This document shows positions 36,964 to 50,291 of a stretch of 64,000 nucleotides of DNA, piece after piece (the stretch's first letter is position 1; each line of letters opens with the position of its first letter). Below the pieces are notes generated by a model. It did not search any database, was not told where the DNA came from, and saw only the letters and a program-made list of their open reading frames with translations. The position numbers were made by a program, and so were the translations under genes. Source of the DNA: Microvirga flocculans ATCC BAA-817 (GTDB lineage Bacteria > Pseudomonadota > Alphaproteobacteria > Rhizobiales > Beijerinckiaceae); contig NZ_JAEA01000007.1 of assembly GCF_000518665.1 (NCBI RefSeq), positions 218,208-282,207 of the forward strand, in the 5' to 3' direction.

Positions 36964-38346
36964 TTAAAGATCGTAGCGCTCCTTCAGGAGGGCGTACATC
37001 AGCCGGGCCGCCTGGACCTCACCGCCCTCAGGCCGGGCCGGCTTGGTGGCGCTGTTCCAGGCGAAGATGTCGAAATGCACATGCGCCTTCGCGGACTCGA
37101 CGAAGCGACGCAGGAACAGGGCGGCGGTGATCGAGCCACCCATGGGCCCGCCGGTATTGTTCATGTCCGCGAACTTGGAATCGAGCTGGCTCTGGTAGGG
37201 ATACCAGAGCGGCATGCGCCAGACGGGGTCGTTCTGTTCCGCGCCGTGGCGGGCAATGTCCGCGGCGAGCGCATCGTCATCCGTGTAGAAAGGCGGCAGC
37301 TCGGGGCCGAGGGCCACGCGGGCCGCGCCCGTGAGCGTCGCGAAATCGACGATCAGGTCGGGGCTCTCCTCGTCGGCGAGCGCGAGGGCGTCGGCCAGAA
37401 TGAGGCGGCCTTCCGCATCCGTATTGCCGATCTCCACCGTGATGCCTTTCCGGCTGTCGAGGATATCGCCGGGGCGGAAGGCGTTGCTCGAAATCGAATT
37501 CTCGACGGCCGGGATGAGAACGCGCAAGCGTACCGGAAGCTTCGCGCCCATGATCATGTCGGCGAGCGCCAGCGTCGCGGCCGCGCCGCCCATGTCCTTG
37601 CGCATGAGCAGCATGGAGGACGAGGGCTTGATATCGAGGCCGCCGGTATCGAAGGCCACACCCTTGCCGACCAGCGTGATGCGCGGCGCATCGGCCTTGC
37701 CCCAGGTGAAGTCGATGAGGCGCGGCGGCGTGGCCGACGCGCGGCCCACCGCATGGATCATCGGGAAGTTCTGCTTGAGAAGATCGTCGCCGACGATGCT
37801 GGTGAAGGAGGCGCCATGCCGTTCCGCAATCCGTCGCGCAGCCGCTTCGATCCCGTCGGGGCCGAGATCGCTCGTCGGCGTGTTGACGAGATCGCGGCTT
37901 GCTGCGACGGCATCCGCGATGCGGGTCACCTCCTCCGCATCGACGCCGTTCGGTACCACGAGGCGCACGGATTTCTCATGGCGCTTGCGATAGCGGGAGA
38001 AGCCGTAGCTCCCCAGGAGCCAGGCAAGGGTTGCGAGCGCAGGGTTCGGCGCTTCCGTCTCGAAGCGATAGATTCCATCAGGCAGAACGCTCGGCAGCTT
38101 GCCGACCGCAAAGGGATCGCGCTGCTTGGCATCCCCGTTCGGCAAGCCGAAAGCGACGCCCGAGAGATTGCCATCCGCATCGGGCAGCAGGCAGTGGCTG
38201 CCGGCCTTGCCCTCGAAGCCTTGAGCCTTCGCAAAGCCCTGGGCCGCCTTCGGCAGCTGGGCCGAAACCGTGCTCCACGCGTTCTCCGTCACGAGCCAGA
38301 TCGGAAGCGAGTTTTCGGCGGACGTGGCAAGAAGCGCGTGGGGCAT
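36964..38346 (-). CDS. Leucyl aminopeptidase family protein (M17)
   Basis: Dimetal aminopeptidase of 460 residues. The catalytic domain shows GKGVAFDTGGLDIKPSSSM, KDMGGAA, the family signature NTDAEGRLILADAL, and ATLTGAARVALGPELP. The N-terminal macro-like domain (about 1-150) is divergent, as in the PepB/YpdE-like alphaproteobacterial branch rather than E. coli PepA. It is the first gene of a minus-strand run with MarR and NlpC/P60 (75 bp gap). It would finish breakdown of imported peptides. Confidence 0.9.
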   Translation of the reverse strand: MPHALLATSAENSLPIWLVTENAWSTVSAQLPKAAQGFAKAQGFEGKAGSHCLLPDADGNLSGVAFGLPNGDAKQRDPFAVGKLPSVLPDGIYRFETEAPNPALATLAWLLGSYGFSRYRKRHEKSVRLVVPNGVDAEEVTRIADAVAASRDLVNTPTSDLGPDGIEAAARRIAERHGASFTSIVGDDLLKQNFPMIHAVGRASATPPRLIDFTWGKADAPRITLVGKGVAFDTGGLDIKPSSSMLLMRKDMGGAAATLALADMIMGAKLPVRLRVLIPAVENSISSNAFRPGDILDSRKGITVEIGNTDAEGRLILADALALADEESPDLIVDFATLTGAARVALGPELPPFYTDDDALAADIARHGAEQNDPVWRMPLWYPYQSQLDSKFADMNNTGGPMGGSITAALFLRRFVESAKAHVHFDIFAWNSATKPARPEGGEVQAARLMYALLKERYDL

Positions 38347-38407
38347 AGGCTTTGACCTGAAGTTGAAGGCACTCGGAGCGAAGTTCTAAAGATGAAACGC
38401 GGTGCTG

Positions 38408-39310
38408 TCATCCCAGAGCATGATGACGCACGATTCGTGCGAGGCCTGCGATCAGGGCCTGCTGAGGGTTTTTCGACACTGCCGTGACGCCATGGCGTGC
38501 GAGGGCGTGAGCGTAGAGGTCAGCGCGCGCCCGATCGGCGAGGACGGTGACGGAGGAGGGGCGCCCGAACTGCGAGAGGGCGCCGTTGATCTCGTCGCCG
38601 GTGAGGAGACCCGAGAGGTAGGGCGCGAGCAGGGTGCTCGCCATATGCCCGGAAACGACGGCGGCGCGCGCGCCGAAGAGAAGATGCAGCAGGCCCACGC
38701 CGCTCGCGCCCCTGTTGCGCTCCGCCGCATCGAGACCCATGTCGAAGCCTCTCGGATCGGACGGTTCCGTCGCGGGCCTCCCGATCATGGAGTGCTCGCG
38801 CAAAAGCGCATACATCTCCCCCGTCATGAAAGTCGCGAAACGCTCGATGCGTCCGTCGCGCATGAGGATCCATTTGGGGTGCGTGCCCGCCGCGCAGATC
38901 AGCCCATCCGCGACGCCCGCGCCCAGCGCCAGGGTCTCCTCGCCGCGCATCACGTCCGACGCCCCAGGCGCGGGTTCGCAGAACAGGCCAGGAATGACGT
39001 GGCCCCTGCGCCCGTTCGCCAGCTCGACCGGCACGAGCGCCTGCGCGATCTCGGCGGGACCCGCGGGGCAGGAGGCGTAAGGCGCCTCGACCCAGCCCTC
39101 GCGGCTTCCCGCCATGCCGACGAGCATGACCGGCGCATCGGGCTCCGCGGCGAGCCAAGGCCCGCAATGCTTCAGAAAGATGTCGCGATGCTGGCCCTTG
39201 CGCAGGGTCGAGACGCCCTCATCCGACGAAATCTGATCGAGAATGGTCTCATTCTCGATCAGATAACCGCGAAAGCGGGTCGTTCCCCAGTCGGCGACGA
39301 TGAAGCGCAA
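38408..39310 (-). CDS. dgoK: 2-dehydro-3-deoxygalactonokinase
   Basis: Sugar-acid kinase of 300 residues that phosphorylates 2-keto-3-deoxygalactonate in the DeLey-Doudoroff galactonate pathway. DWGTTRFRGYLI at the N-terminus is the phosphate-binding loop of the family, with MAGSREGW, CAAGTHPKWI and SGHMASTLLAPYL further on. The usual partner aldolase (DgoA) and dehydratase are not in the window, so it is an orphan here. It lies 48 bp after the upp gene on the same strand. Confidence 0.85.
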   Translation of the reverse strand: MRFIVADWGTTRFRGYLIENETILDQISSDEGVSTLRKGQHRDIFLKHCGPWLAAEPDAPVMLVGMAGSREGWVEAPYASCPAGPAEIAQALVPVELANGRRGHVIPGLFCEPAPGASDVMRGEETLALGAGVADGLICAAGTHPKWILMRDGRIERFATFMTGEMYALLREHSMIGRPATEPSDPRGFDMGLDAAERNRGASGVGLLHLLFGARAAVVSGHMASTLLAPYLSGLLTGDEINGALSQFGRPSSVTVLADRARADLYAHALARHGVTAVSKNPQQALIAGLARIVRHHALG

Positions 39311-39358
39311 GTCCGGTGATCCATCCTGAGAGCTGCGCAGGGTTAAGTCGCTTCGGGG

Positions 39359-39988
39359 CTAACGCGTTCCGTACATGCGGTCGCCGGCATCGCCCAGGCC
39401 CGGCACGATATAGCCGTGGTCGTTGAGGCGCTCGTCGATGGAGGCGGTCCAGATATGCACGTCCGGATGGGCGCTGCGCAGCCTCTCGATGCCCTCGGGT
39501 GCGGCGAGAAGGCAGACGAAGCGCAGGTCCTTCGCGCCGCGCTCCTTCAGGCGTTCGATGGCGGCCACCGCCGAGTTCGCGGTGGCGAGCATCGGGTCGA
39601 GCACCAGCACCATGCGGTCGGCGAGGTCGGACGGCGCCTTGAAGTAGTATTCCACGGCCTGGAGCGATTCCGGATCGCGGTAGAGGCCGATATGGGCCAC
39701 GCGCGCGGCGGGCACGAGGGTCAGCATGCCGTCCAGGAAGCCTACGCCCGCTCGCAGGATGGGAGCGAAGACCAGCTTCTTGCCGGCGATCTGCACGCCC
39801 TGCGTTTTGGTGAGCGGGGTCTCGATCTCGATATGCTCGACGGGCAGGTCGCGGGTCACCTCGTAGCAGAGCAGCATCCCGATCTCGTTGAGGAGCTGCC
39901 GGAAGCCCTTCGTCGAGCGCTCCTTCTCCCGCATCAAGGTCAGCTTGTGCTGAACCAGCGGATGATCGACCACCGTGACGCCCTGCAT
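39359..39988 (-). CDS. upp: Uracil phosphoribosyltransferase (URC6 counterpart)
   Basis: Makes UMP from uracil and PRPP, 209 residues. It has [15 protein letters not shown], the region [15 protein letters not shown], and the PRPP loop [14 protein letters not shown], where the commoner form is DPMLATGGSA. The C-terminal [16 protein letters not shown] is diagnostic. I start at the ATG at 39988 (GAGGG about 9 nt upstream) rather than 40024. It lies 36 bp after a DUF1688 gene, the arrangement expected for the uracil-degrading URC pathway, where UMP formation is the entry step, as well as for salvage. Confidence 0.94.
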   Translation of the reverse strand: MQGVTVVDHPLVQHKLTLMREKERSTKGFRQLLNEIGMLLCYEVTRDLPVEHIEIETPLTKTQGVQIAGKKLVFAPILRAGVGFLDGMLTLVPAARVAHIGLYRDPESLQAVEYYFKAPSDLADRMVLVLDPMLATANSAVAAIERLKERGAKDLRFVCLLAAPEGIERLRSAHPDVHIWTASIDERLNDHGYIVPGLGDAGDRMYGTR

Positions 39989-40024
39989 CTTTTTTCCCTC
40001 TTGGATTGTCGTGTGCTGATTCAT

Positions 40025-41278
40025 TTAAAAAACTGTCCCGTCGCTGATCACGCTGAGAGGGGGCGACCCGTCGCCACGCTTCTCCTTCGCCAGCCTCCGC
40101 CCGGTTGCCCAGGTGCCGCCCTCGAGCACCTTGGCCAGGGGAAAGTCCGCCGCCGCGAATCCTAGCTTCGCGCGGATCGGTTCGGCAATGCGGTCGAGAA
40201 GGGCGACCGTCAAGGCCCGCCATTCCACCACGAGCTGCGAATCCACCGCATGAGCGCGGGTGGCGTCCGCAGGATCCTTCAGGGCGATAACGCCCGTATC
40301 CAGGAAAAGGCCGCCGTTGCGGTATTCGGGCAGGCCCGTGAGGCCGTCGATGTCGACCACGGTGAAACCGGCCCATTCGAGGGGCTCGATCAGGGAATAG
40401 GAAAGCCACTGGGAGAGCTTGTGGAAGGGGATCAGCCCCTTCGTGGCATCCGGGGCCTCGACCAGGGGATGGCGCCAGGTGTCGCCGAGATCGACCCCGC
40501 CGAGGACGATGCGGCCGGGCCAGATCGGCCCCAGATGGGCGAGCAGGGCCTCCAGGATCGCTGTTGCCTCGATGCTGCCGTTCTCGGCGGTCGCGGCGAT
40601 CACGTCATAGAGGCCGCCAGGGCGGGGATCGTCGACCTGCCCGAAAATGTCCGGGTTGGTGGCCACCGTGCGCCCCAAGCGGTTGAGAAGCGCCGCGCGG
40701 CCTTCGAGACCCACGAGGGGGTTTTCGGCCGAAACCTGGAAGCCGGAGGCCAGGTCCTCGGGCGTAAGCGCCATCAGCACGTCCGCATCGACCCGGAACG
40801 GATCGTCCGGCCTGCTGGAAAAGGCGCCGCTCACGAACATGTCGAAGCTTGCCACGGCAAGCCCTTCGGAGCGAGCATAGGTTTCGCCCGTGCGTCCCTC
40901 TTCGTAGCGCCATTGCGCGCCCGCTCCCGCGTCGAGCAGGACAGAGACGATGGCGAGATCGAAGGCTGCGCGGGCCATGTCGGCGGCGCTTTCCCAGGGG
41001 GCGCCCTGCATCACCGCTTCCCAGCGCTCGTGCCCTCCGGCGGCGAAATGGCGCCAACGGGCATGGAAGGGGATATCGAGGGAGGGATAGGCCTCGCGGA
41101 TGGTCTTCACGACCTCCTCGGCGCAGGCGGCGAGGCGGGCCGTATCGACCGTGAAATGCGCAAGCCTGTTTTCGAGGCCCGCCTGGAGGAGCTGGTGCGA
41201 GCGCGCCCGCACCGCGGCGGCGGACAGAAGGCTGCGGGCGGCTTTCGTTTCGGATGACAGGTCAGGCTGGTCGGTCAC
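40025..41278 (-). CDS. DUF1688 family protein, URC4/Urg3-like (uracil catabolism)
   Basis: Protein of 417 residues matching the DUF1688 family, whose fungal member URC4 is needed to use uracil as nitrogen source in Lachancea kluyveri. Recognisable stretches are FHARWRHFAAGG, DLAIVSVLLDAGAGAQWRY, SEGLAVASFDMF and TGLPEYRNGGLFLDTGV. No catalytic motif of a known enzyme is evident and the reaction is not established. I use the GTG at 41278, with GGAG 6 nt upstream; a start at 41317 is possible. It sits between the URC1-like gene and upp. Confidence 0.9.
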   Translation of the reverse strand: MTDQPDLSSETKAARSLLSAAAVRARSHQLLQAGLENRLAHFTVDTARLAACAEEVVKTIREAYPSLDIPFHARWRHFAAGGHERWEAVMQGAPWESAADMARAAFDLAIVSVLLDAGAGAQWRYEEGRTGETYARSEGLAVASFDMFVSGAFSSRPDDPFRVDADVLMALTPEDLASGFQVSAENPLVGLEGRAALLNRLGRTVATNPDIFGQVDDPRPGGLYDVIAATAENGSIEATAILEALLAHLGPIWPGRIVLGGVDLGDTWRHPLVEAPDATKGLIPFHKLSQWLSYSLIEPLEWAGFTVVDIDGLTGLPEYRNGGLFLDTGVIALKDPADATRAHAVDSQLVVEWRALTVALLDRIAEPIRAKLGFAAADFPLAKVLEGGTWATGRRLAKEKRGDGSPPLSVISDGTVF

Positions 41279-41365
41279 GCAGGGCTCCGGTGCTCTCCAA
41301 TCGGCATGCGATAGCACAGTCTCGGGCAGCCCAGCATCCCCGGGCGAGACCGTTTGGCGAAAAGG

Positions 41366-42628
<1,263 letters not shown>

Positions 42629-42837
42629 GAACGATCTTCCACGCAAGAACGGGAAGACTCCCCCACTGATCGTCGGAGAGCCTCCATACGACCCATGGAA
42701 GACTGATCCAAAGTTGCGAAGGCGTCAATGGCCCCGCAGAGGACGCGGAAATCCGGCCTTTGCGGGTGTTCGGACGGGGGCGAACGGTCCCGGTGCCATC
42801 CCCGATTTCGCCGGCGCAGTCCCGGGATGGGGCGAGC

Positions 42838-44067
42838 TTAAATCCACGAAGCTCCCTTGCCTTTGTGGGAAATGCCCAGATGCGCGAGCACCGCCGCGCC
42901 GATATCGGCAAAGCTCTCCCGCCGCCCGATGGTGCCGGGCCCGATCCCCGGCCCGAAGCTCAGGATCGGCGCGTGCTCGCGGGTGTGATCCGTGCCGCGC
43001 CAGGAGGGGTCGTTGCCGTGGTCGGCGGTGATGATGACGAGGTCGCCGCTCTTCAGCGCCGCTTCGATCTCCGGGATGCGCCGGTCGAAGGCCTCCAGCG
43101 CCGCCGCATAGCCGGGAATGTCGCGGCGATGGCCGAACTCGCTGTCGAAATCGACGAGGTTCGCGAAGACGAAGCCGCCATCGGGAAGGTCCCTCATGGC
43201 GTCGATGGCGGCGGAGAGGCAGGCGTCGTTGCCGTTGGGCTTGACCTCCCGGCCCGTCGAGCGGTGGGCGAAGATGTCGCCGATCTTGCCGACGGTGACG
43301 ATGGAGCGCCCCGCCTTGTTCAGCGTGTCGAGAATGGTGTCCGAGGGCGGCGGCGTGGCGAAATCCTTGCGGTTGCCGGTGCGCTTGAAGCCCGTCTCGG
43401 GGGAGCCGACGAAGGGGCGGGCGATCACGCGGCCGATCCTGTACGCGTCGCAGATCTCGCGCCCGATCCGGCACAGCTCGTAGAGCCGCTCCAGGCCGAA
43501 GCTCTCCTCGTGGGCGGCGATCTGAAGCACGCTGTCGACGGAGGTATAGACGATGGGCTTGCCCGTGCGCATGTGCTCCACGCCCAGCTCGTCGATGATG
43601 GCGGTGCCGGAGGCATGCTTGTTGCCGAGAATGCCGGGCAGGTTGCCGCGCTCGATGAGCGCTGCCGTCAATTCCTCTGGGAAACTCGGGATCGTGTTGG
43701 GGAAATAGCCCCAGTCGAAGGCGACGGGCACGCCCGCGATCTCCCAATGGCCCGAGGGCGTGTCCTTGCCCTTGGAGGTCTCGACGCCGTAACCCCAGGC
43801 GCCTTTCAGGGGACCCTGCGGTGCCAGGTTCGGCGGCAAGCGTCCCGTGGAGGCCTCGCAGGCGAGCCCGAGGCCGAGCGCCGTCATATGCGGCAGATGG
43901 AGCAGCCCCCGCCGAAGGCCGCCCCGGTCGCCGCGGCCTTCGGCGCAGGCTTCTGCAATGTGCCCGACCGTGTCGGCACCGGCATCTCCATAGGCGTCAG
44001 CATCTTCCGCCCCGCCGATACCGACGGAATCGAGCACGATGAGAAGAGCGCGAGGCATCCGTTCCAA
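42838..44067 (-). CDS. deoB: Phosphopentomutase
   Basis: Moves phosphate between C1 and C5 of ribose and deoxyribose, linking the phosphorylases to DeoC and the pentose-phosphate pathway. The 409-residue alkaline-phosphatase-superfamily protein has [34 protein letters not shown], and [20 protein letters not shown] (metal ligands). The normal length is near 400. It is upstream of the URC-type genes on the same strand, separated by 209 bp with no gene. Confidence 0.95.
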   Translation of the reverse strand: MERMPRALLIVLDSVGIGGAEDADAYGDAGADTVGHIAEACAEGRGDRGGLRRGLLHLPHMTALGLGLACEASTGRLPPNLAPQGPLKGAWGYGVETSKGKDTPSGHWEIAGVPVAFDWGYFPNTIPSFPEELTAALIERGNLPGILGNKHASGTAIIDELGVEHMRTGKPIVYTSVDSVLQIAAHEESFGLERLYELCRIGREICDAYRIGRVIARPFVGSPETGFKRTGNRKDFATPPPSDTILDTLNKAGRSIVTVGKIGDIFAHRSTGREVKPNGNDACLSAAIDAMRDLPDGGFVFANLVDFDSEFGHRRDIPGYAAALEAFDRRIPEIEAALKSGDLVIITADHGNDPSWRGTDHTREHAPILSFGPGIGPGTIGRRESFADIGAAVLAHLGISHKGKGASWI

Positions 44068-44260
44068 TCCTTCAAGCCGTGAGAATCACGAGTGATACGT
44101 CATTGCGGCAAAAGATGCGACGGTCCTTCGTGACGAGGGTGCCTGCCATTCCTGTTGCCCTGGGGCGCAAGGGGTCGCATTCCCATGGCCCGGGAGGCGT
44201 TCCGGGCCGCGCATGCGGGGCCTCGGCCTGTGGATTTCTTCAAGCCCGGGCCCTGCGCCC

Positions 44261-45885
<1,625 letters not shown>

Positions 45886-45889
<4 letters not shown>

Positions 45890-47049
45890 CGGAACGTCTT
45901 CCGCGGATCGAAGGCGTCGCGCACGGCTTCGCCGATGAAGATGAGAAGGCTGAGCATGAGGGCGATCACGAAGAAGCCCGCAAGGCCGAGCCACGGCGCC
46001 TGCAGGTTGGCCTTGCCCTGCGCCAGAAGCTCGCCGAGGGACGGCGATCCCGGCGGCAGCCCGAAGCCCAGGAAGTCGAGGGAGGTAAGCGTCGTGATCG
46101 AGCCGTTGATGATGAACGGCATGAAGGTGAGCGTCGCCACCATGGCGTTGGGCAACAGGTGCTTGAACATGATGGTGGCGTTGGAGAGGCCGAGCGCTCT
46201 GGCGGCGCGCACGTATTCGAAGTTCCGCGCGCGCAGAAACTCCGCGCGCACGACGCCGACGAGCGACACCCAGGAGAAGAGCAGCAGGATGCCGAGCAGC
46301 ACGAAGAAGCTCGGGGTGATCACGGCCGAGATGATGATCAGCAGGTAGAGCGAGGGAATCGCGGTCCAGATCTCGATGAAGCGCTGGAACAGAAGATCCG
46401 TCCAGCCGCCGTAATAGCCCTGCACCGCGCCGGCCAGGATGCCGATGATCGACGAAATCCCTGCGAGCGTGAGGCCGAACAGAACCGAGATGCGGAAGCC
46501 GTAGATCAGGCGCGCCACCACGTCGCGCCCCTGGTCGTCGGTGCCGAGCCAGTTCCACTCGATGTCCTTGCAGCCCGTTCCGCCGGTGCGCTCCGCGATG
46601 GGGCGGCACTGCTCGTCGGTGAGCATCCAGGTCGGCGGCGCGGGGGCCGGAACGGGAAGGTCGAGGTTGTGCGTGTTGTAGGAGAAGCGGACCGGCGCCC
46701 AGAGCAGCCAGCCGTTGCCCTGGATTTCCTTGGCGATCACCGGGTCGCGATAATCGGTCTGTGCCAGGAACCCGCCGAACTTCTCCTCCGGATAATCGAC
46801 GAAGGCCGGATAGAGCAGCTCGCCCTTGTAGGAGGCGAGGATCGGCCTGTCGTTGGCGATCAGCTCCGCGAAGAGGCTCAGGACGAACAGGACCATGAAG
46901 ATCCAAAACGACCAGGAGCCGCGCCGGTTCGCTTTGAAGTTCTGAAGCCTCCTCCGGTTGAGCGGCGAGAGCTTGATGAAGCCCTCTCGCGGCAGCGGCG
47001 GGGCGACGGGCGATGATGCGGGGGAGACGAGCGGAACGTTCTCGTTCAT
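45886..47049 (-). CDS. yejE: Peptide ABC transporter permease, YejE type
   Basis: Membrane subunit of 387 residues. YejE marks: LSPLNRRRLQNFKANRRGSWSFW before the first helix, a large periplasmic loop starting ANDRPILASYKGELLYP, then NWLGTDDQGRDVVARLIYGFR and the EAA loop RAARALGLSNATIMFKHLLPN. It ends DAFDPRKTF, characteristic of YejE. It follows yejB after 1 bp. Confidence 0.94.
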
Positions 47050-47050
47050 C

Positions 47051-48169
47051 TCACGCCTCCCGGGTTTCGAAGTCGATCCGCGGATCGATCCAAGTATAGG
47101 TGAGGTCGGAGATGAGGTTCACCGCCAGTCCCATCAGGGAGAAGATGTAGAGGTTGGCGAAGACCACCGGATAGTCGCGGTTTACGATGGACTCGAAGGA
47201 GAGAAGGCCCAGCCCGTCGAGGGAGAAGATCGTCTCGATGAGGAGCGCGCCCGCGAAGAATGCGCCGATGAAGGCCCCGGGAAAGCCTGCGATTACGATG
47301 AGCATCGCGTTGCGGAACACGTGGCCGTAGAGAACCTGCCGCTCGGAGAGGCCCTTCATCCGTGCGGTGAGCACGTATTGCTTGCGGATCTCGTCGAGGA
47401 ACGAGTTCTTCGTGAGCAGGGTCGAGGTGGCGAAGGCGCCGAGCGCCATGGCGGTAATCGGCAGCACGAGGTGCCAGAGATAATCGGCGATCTGCCAATA
47501 CCAGGGCAGGGTGGACCAGCCTTCCGAGATCAGTCCGCGCAAGGGAAAGACCTGCCAGAACGACCCGCCCGCGAACAGCACGATCAGGAGGATCGCGAAC
47601 AGGAAGCCGGGAATCGCATAGCCGACGATGACCACCGCGGATGTCCAGATGTCGAAGGAGGAGCCGTCCTGCACAGCCTTCTTGATGCCGAGGGGAATTG
47701 AGATGGCGTAGGAGAGCAGCGTCATCCAGAGGCCGAGACTGACCGAAACGGGAAGCTTCTCCTTGATCAGCTCCAGCACCGAGATGTCGCGGAAATAGCT
47801 CCTGCCGAAATCGAAACGCGCGTAGTCCCAGAGCATTTTCAGGAAGCGCTCATGGGCCGGTTTGTCGAAGCCGAACTGCGCTTCGAGTTGCTTGATGAAT
47901 TGCGGGTCGAGGCCCTGCGCGCCGCGATAGCGCGACGAGGAGGCGTCTCCCGCGCCTGCGCCGCCGGGGGGTTGGCCTCCCCCCGAGAAGTCGCCGCCGC
48001 CGCCCGAGATGCGCGCGGTGGCGCCCGTGTCCATGCCCTGAAGCTGGGCGATGATGCGCTCCACGGGGCCGCCGGGGGCGAACTGCACCAGGACGAACGA
48101 GATCAGCATGATCCCCAGGATGGTGGGGATCATGAGCAGGACACGACGCGCGATATAAGCCAGCATCAA
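47051..48169 (-). CDS. yejB: Peptide ABC transporter permease, YejB type
   Basis: Membrane subunit of 372 residues. The first helix is followed by [17 protein letters not shown], and a YejB-specific insert (about 55-85) is rich in glycine and serine. [23 protein letters not shown] and [26 protein letters not shown] (EAA loop, in parts) follow. Upstream, 48170-48428 (259 bp) holds no gene and no clear regulatory site. Confidence 0.94.
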   Translation of the reverse strand: MMLAYIARRVLLMIPTILGIMLISFVLVQFAPGGPVERIIAQLQGMDTGATARISGGGGDFSGGGQPPGGAGAGDASSSRYRGAQGLDPQFIKQLEAQFGFDKPAHERFLKMLWDYARFDFGRSYFRDISVLELIKEKLPVSVSLGLWMTLLSYAISIPLGIKKAVQDGSSFDIWTSAVVIVGYAIPGFLFAILLIVLFAGGSFWQVFPLRGLISEGWSTLPWYWQIADYLWHLVLPITAMALGAFATSTLLTKNSFLDEIRKQYVLTARMKGLSERQVLYGHVFRNAMLIVIAGFPGAFIGAFFAGALLIETIFSLDGLGLLSFESIVNRDYPVVFANLYIFSLMGLAVNLISDLTYTWIDPRIDFETREA

Positions 48170-48428
48170 GCGCCCGCCGGCTGGCGGCCGATGCGGCCGG
48201 GATGGGTGTCGTTGAAGCCGGAGGTGTCTTTCAAGCCATATCCCAACATGCGGTCGAATCCGATATGCGCCGCCCGGATGGCGGCAGTCGCGAGCAGCAT
48301 AGAGCCCTTGAGAAAAAGACCAAGCCCCGTCGGACCGCAGGCCCGAGGGCGAAGAGAGCCGCGCCGTCCGGCCTCAGGGGCGGAAGCGGCCACTCAGCGG
48401 CGCTGCGTGATGTCGGTCCGTTCAAGCC

Positions 48429-50291
48429 TTACCCTCGCCCGATCCGTTTCGCCTTCTCGGCATCGTACCACCAGGTTCCCGGTGCGCCCGAGGCGAAGCG
48501 TGGCTTGGTCTGGGGGCGTGAAAACTCGTCCCAGTAGGCGATCCAGTCGCTGGCCCGGTACCACATGGGAACCCAATAATGGCCCGCCCGAAGCACCCGG
48601 TCCAGGGCGCGGCAGGCGATGGTGAGGTCCCGCCGCGACTTGGCGGTGGCAATGGTCTCGACCAGCGCATCGACAGCGGGATCGTTAATTCCGGCGATGT
48701 TCTGCGATCCTGGCCGCTTTCCGGCTGCCGAACCGTAAACGAGCCGCAGGCTGTCCCCAGGCGTCGCCGAGCCGCCGAGATTGCGGCTTGCCATGTCGAA
48801 GTCGTATTCCTCCATGCGGCGCTGGTACTGCGCCGCGTCCACGATGCGCGAAAACGCATCGATGCCGAGCCGTTTCAGGTTGGCCTGGAACGGCTGGGTA
48901 TGCGGCTGGAGCGACGGCTGGAAATCGAGGAACTCGATGCGGAACGGCTGACCGCTCGGCAATTTGAGCACGCCGCCCTCGCGCTTGCAGCCGGCCTCCC
49001 GCAGGAGTTCGTCCGCGCGGCGCAGCAGGCGCCGGTCCTGTCCCGTGCCGTCGGAGACGGGCGGCAGAGGAGGGTCCCCGAACACCGAGGCGGGAAGCCT
49101 GTCACGGAACGGCTCCAGCAGCGCCGTTTCCTCCGGCGACGGCGCGCCCACGGCCTTCATGTCGCTGTTCTCGAAGAACGACGTCGTGCGCTTGTAGAGG
49201 CCGAACATGATGTTCGTGTTGGTCCATTCGAAATCGAAGGCGAGACCGATGGCTTCCCGAATGCGCGGATCCTTGAACGCGTCGCGGCGCGTGTTGAAGT
49301 ACCAGCCCTGGATGGTGGAGGGAGCGCCGCTCTCGATGTCCTCCCTCTTCACGCGGCCGTCCTGCACGGCGGGAAAGTCGTATCCCGTCGCCCAGATTCG
49401 GGACGTGTATTCCTCGTTGTAGTTGAGCGTGCCGTTCTTGAAGGCCTCGAAGGCCACGGTGCGGTCGCGGAAATACTCGTAGCGGATGCGGTCGAAATTG
49501 TTCTGGCCCACATTCACCGGAAGATCCTTGGCCCAGTAATCCGGCACGCGCTCGAACTCGATGAAGCGCCCGACTTCGAAGCGCCCGACCTTGTAGGGGC
49601 CCGATCCCAGGGGTGCTTCCAGGGTCGAGGCCTCGAAGTCCTTTCCCTGCCAGTCGCGCTCGGAGAAGATCGGCATGCCGGCGATCACGAGATGCAGGTC
49701 GCGGCTGCGCCGGGGCGTCAGCCGGACACGCAGGATCTCGTCGGATTCGGCCTCCGCCGACTCCATCTGCGTGAGCAGCTGGGCATAGAGCGGATGCCCC
49801 TTCGTCTTGAGGATGTTCAGGGAGAACGCCGCGTCCTTCGCGGTCAGCCGCGAGCCGTCGTGAAAGCGCGCTTCCGGTCGAAGGAAGAAGCGGTATGTCA
49901 GTTTGTCGGCGCTCACGTGCACGCTCTTCGCAACGAGGCCGTAGAGCGCATCCGGTTCGTCGCCGCCGCCCGCCATCAGGCTGTCGAAGGTGCTGCTCAT
50001 GCCGGCCGCGCCGTCGCCTTTCAGCACAAAGATGTTGAGCGTGTTGAATGTATCGAAATTCTGGTTGCCGAAGGTCTGCTTGAGCTGGATCGCCAGCGTC
50101 CCGCCTTTCGGCGCCGCCGGATTCACGTAATCGAAATGCTTGAAGTCAGGGGCGTATTTCAATTCGCCGAAGCTCGAGAGGCCATGGACCTCCGTTTCGC
50201 CGTCCTGGGCGCGCCCGATCTTGGGAAGAACGGACAGGGCGGCGGTCGCTGCGCCGGTCTTGAGAATGCTGCGGCGGGTCAGTCGCGTCAT
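48429..50291 (-). CDS. Extracellular solute-binding protein, YejA type (second copy)
   Basis: Periplasmic binding protein of 620 residues (SBP_bac_5). The start MTRLTRRSILKTGAATAAL contains a twin-arginine-like RRSILK, so export may go through Tat rather than Sec. The mature region has GELKYAPDFKHFDYVNPAAPKGGTL, VNVGQNNFDRIRYEYFRD and ATGYDFPAVQDGRV, shared with the neighbouring paralog. The ATG at 50291 overlaps the stop of that paralog by 4 bp. It feeds YejBEF, probably with a different peptide range. Confidence 0.9.
   Translation of the reverse strand: MTRLTRRSILKTGAATAALSVLPKIGRAQDGETEVHGLSSFGELKYAPDFKHFDYVNPAAPKGGTLAIQLKQTFGNQNFDTFNTLNIFVLKGDGAAGMSSTFDSLMAGGGDEPDALYGLVAKSVHVSADKLTYRFFLRPEARFHDGSRLTAKDAAFSLNILKTKGHPLYAQLLTQMESAEAESDEILRVRLTPRRSRDLHLVIAGMPIFSERDWQGKDFEASTLEAPLGSGPYKVGRFEVGRFIEFERVPDYWAKDLPVNVGQNNFDRIRYEYFRDRTVAFEAFKNGTLNYNEEYTSRIWATGYDFPAVQDGRVKREDIESGAPSTIQGWYFNTRRDAFKDPRIREAIGLAFDFEWTNTNIMFGLYKRTTSFFENSDMKAVGAPSPEETALLEPFRDRLPASVFGDPPLPPVSDGTGQDRRLLRRADELLREAGCKREGGVLKLPSGQPFRIEFLDFQPSLQPHTQPFQANLKRLGIDAFSRIVDAAQYQRRMEEYDFDMASRNLGGSATPGDSLRLVYGSAAGKRPGSQNIAGINDPAVDALVETIATAKSRRDLTIACRALDRVLRAGHYWVPMWYRASDWIAYWDEFSRPQTKPRFASGAPGTWWYDAEKAKRIGRG

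Noticed and set aside
45890..46906. Long N-terminal extension of yejF
   Set aside because: It overlaps yejE in another frame, and the YejF family starts at the ATG at 45889.
48170..48428. Hidden gene or duplicated yej fragment in the gap between yejA2 and yejB
   Set aside because: Short frames here overlap each other on both strands and show no family pattern or ribosome-binding site.
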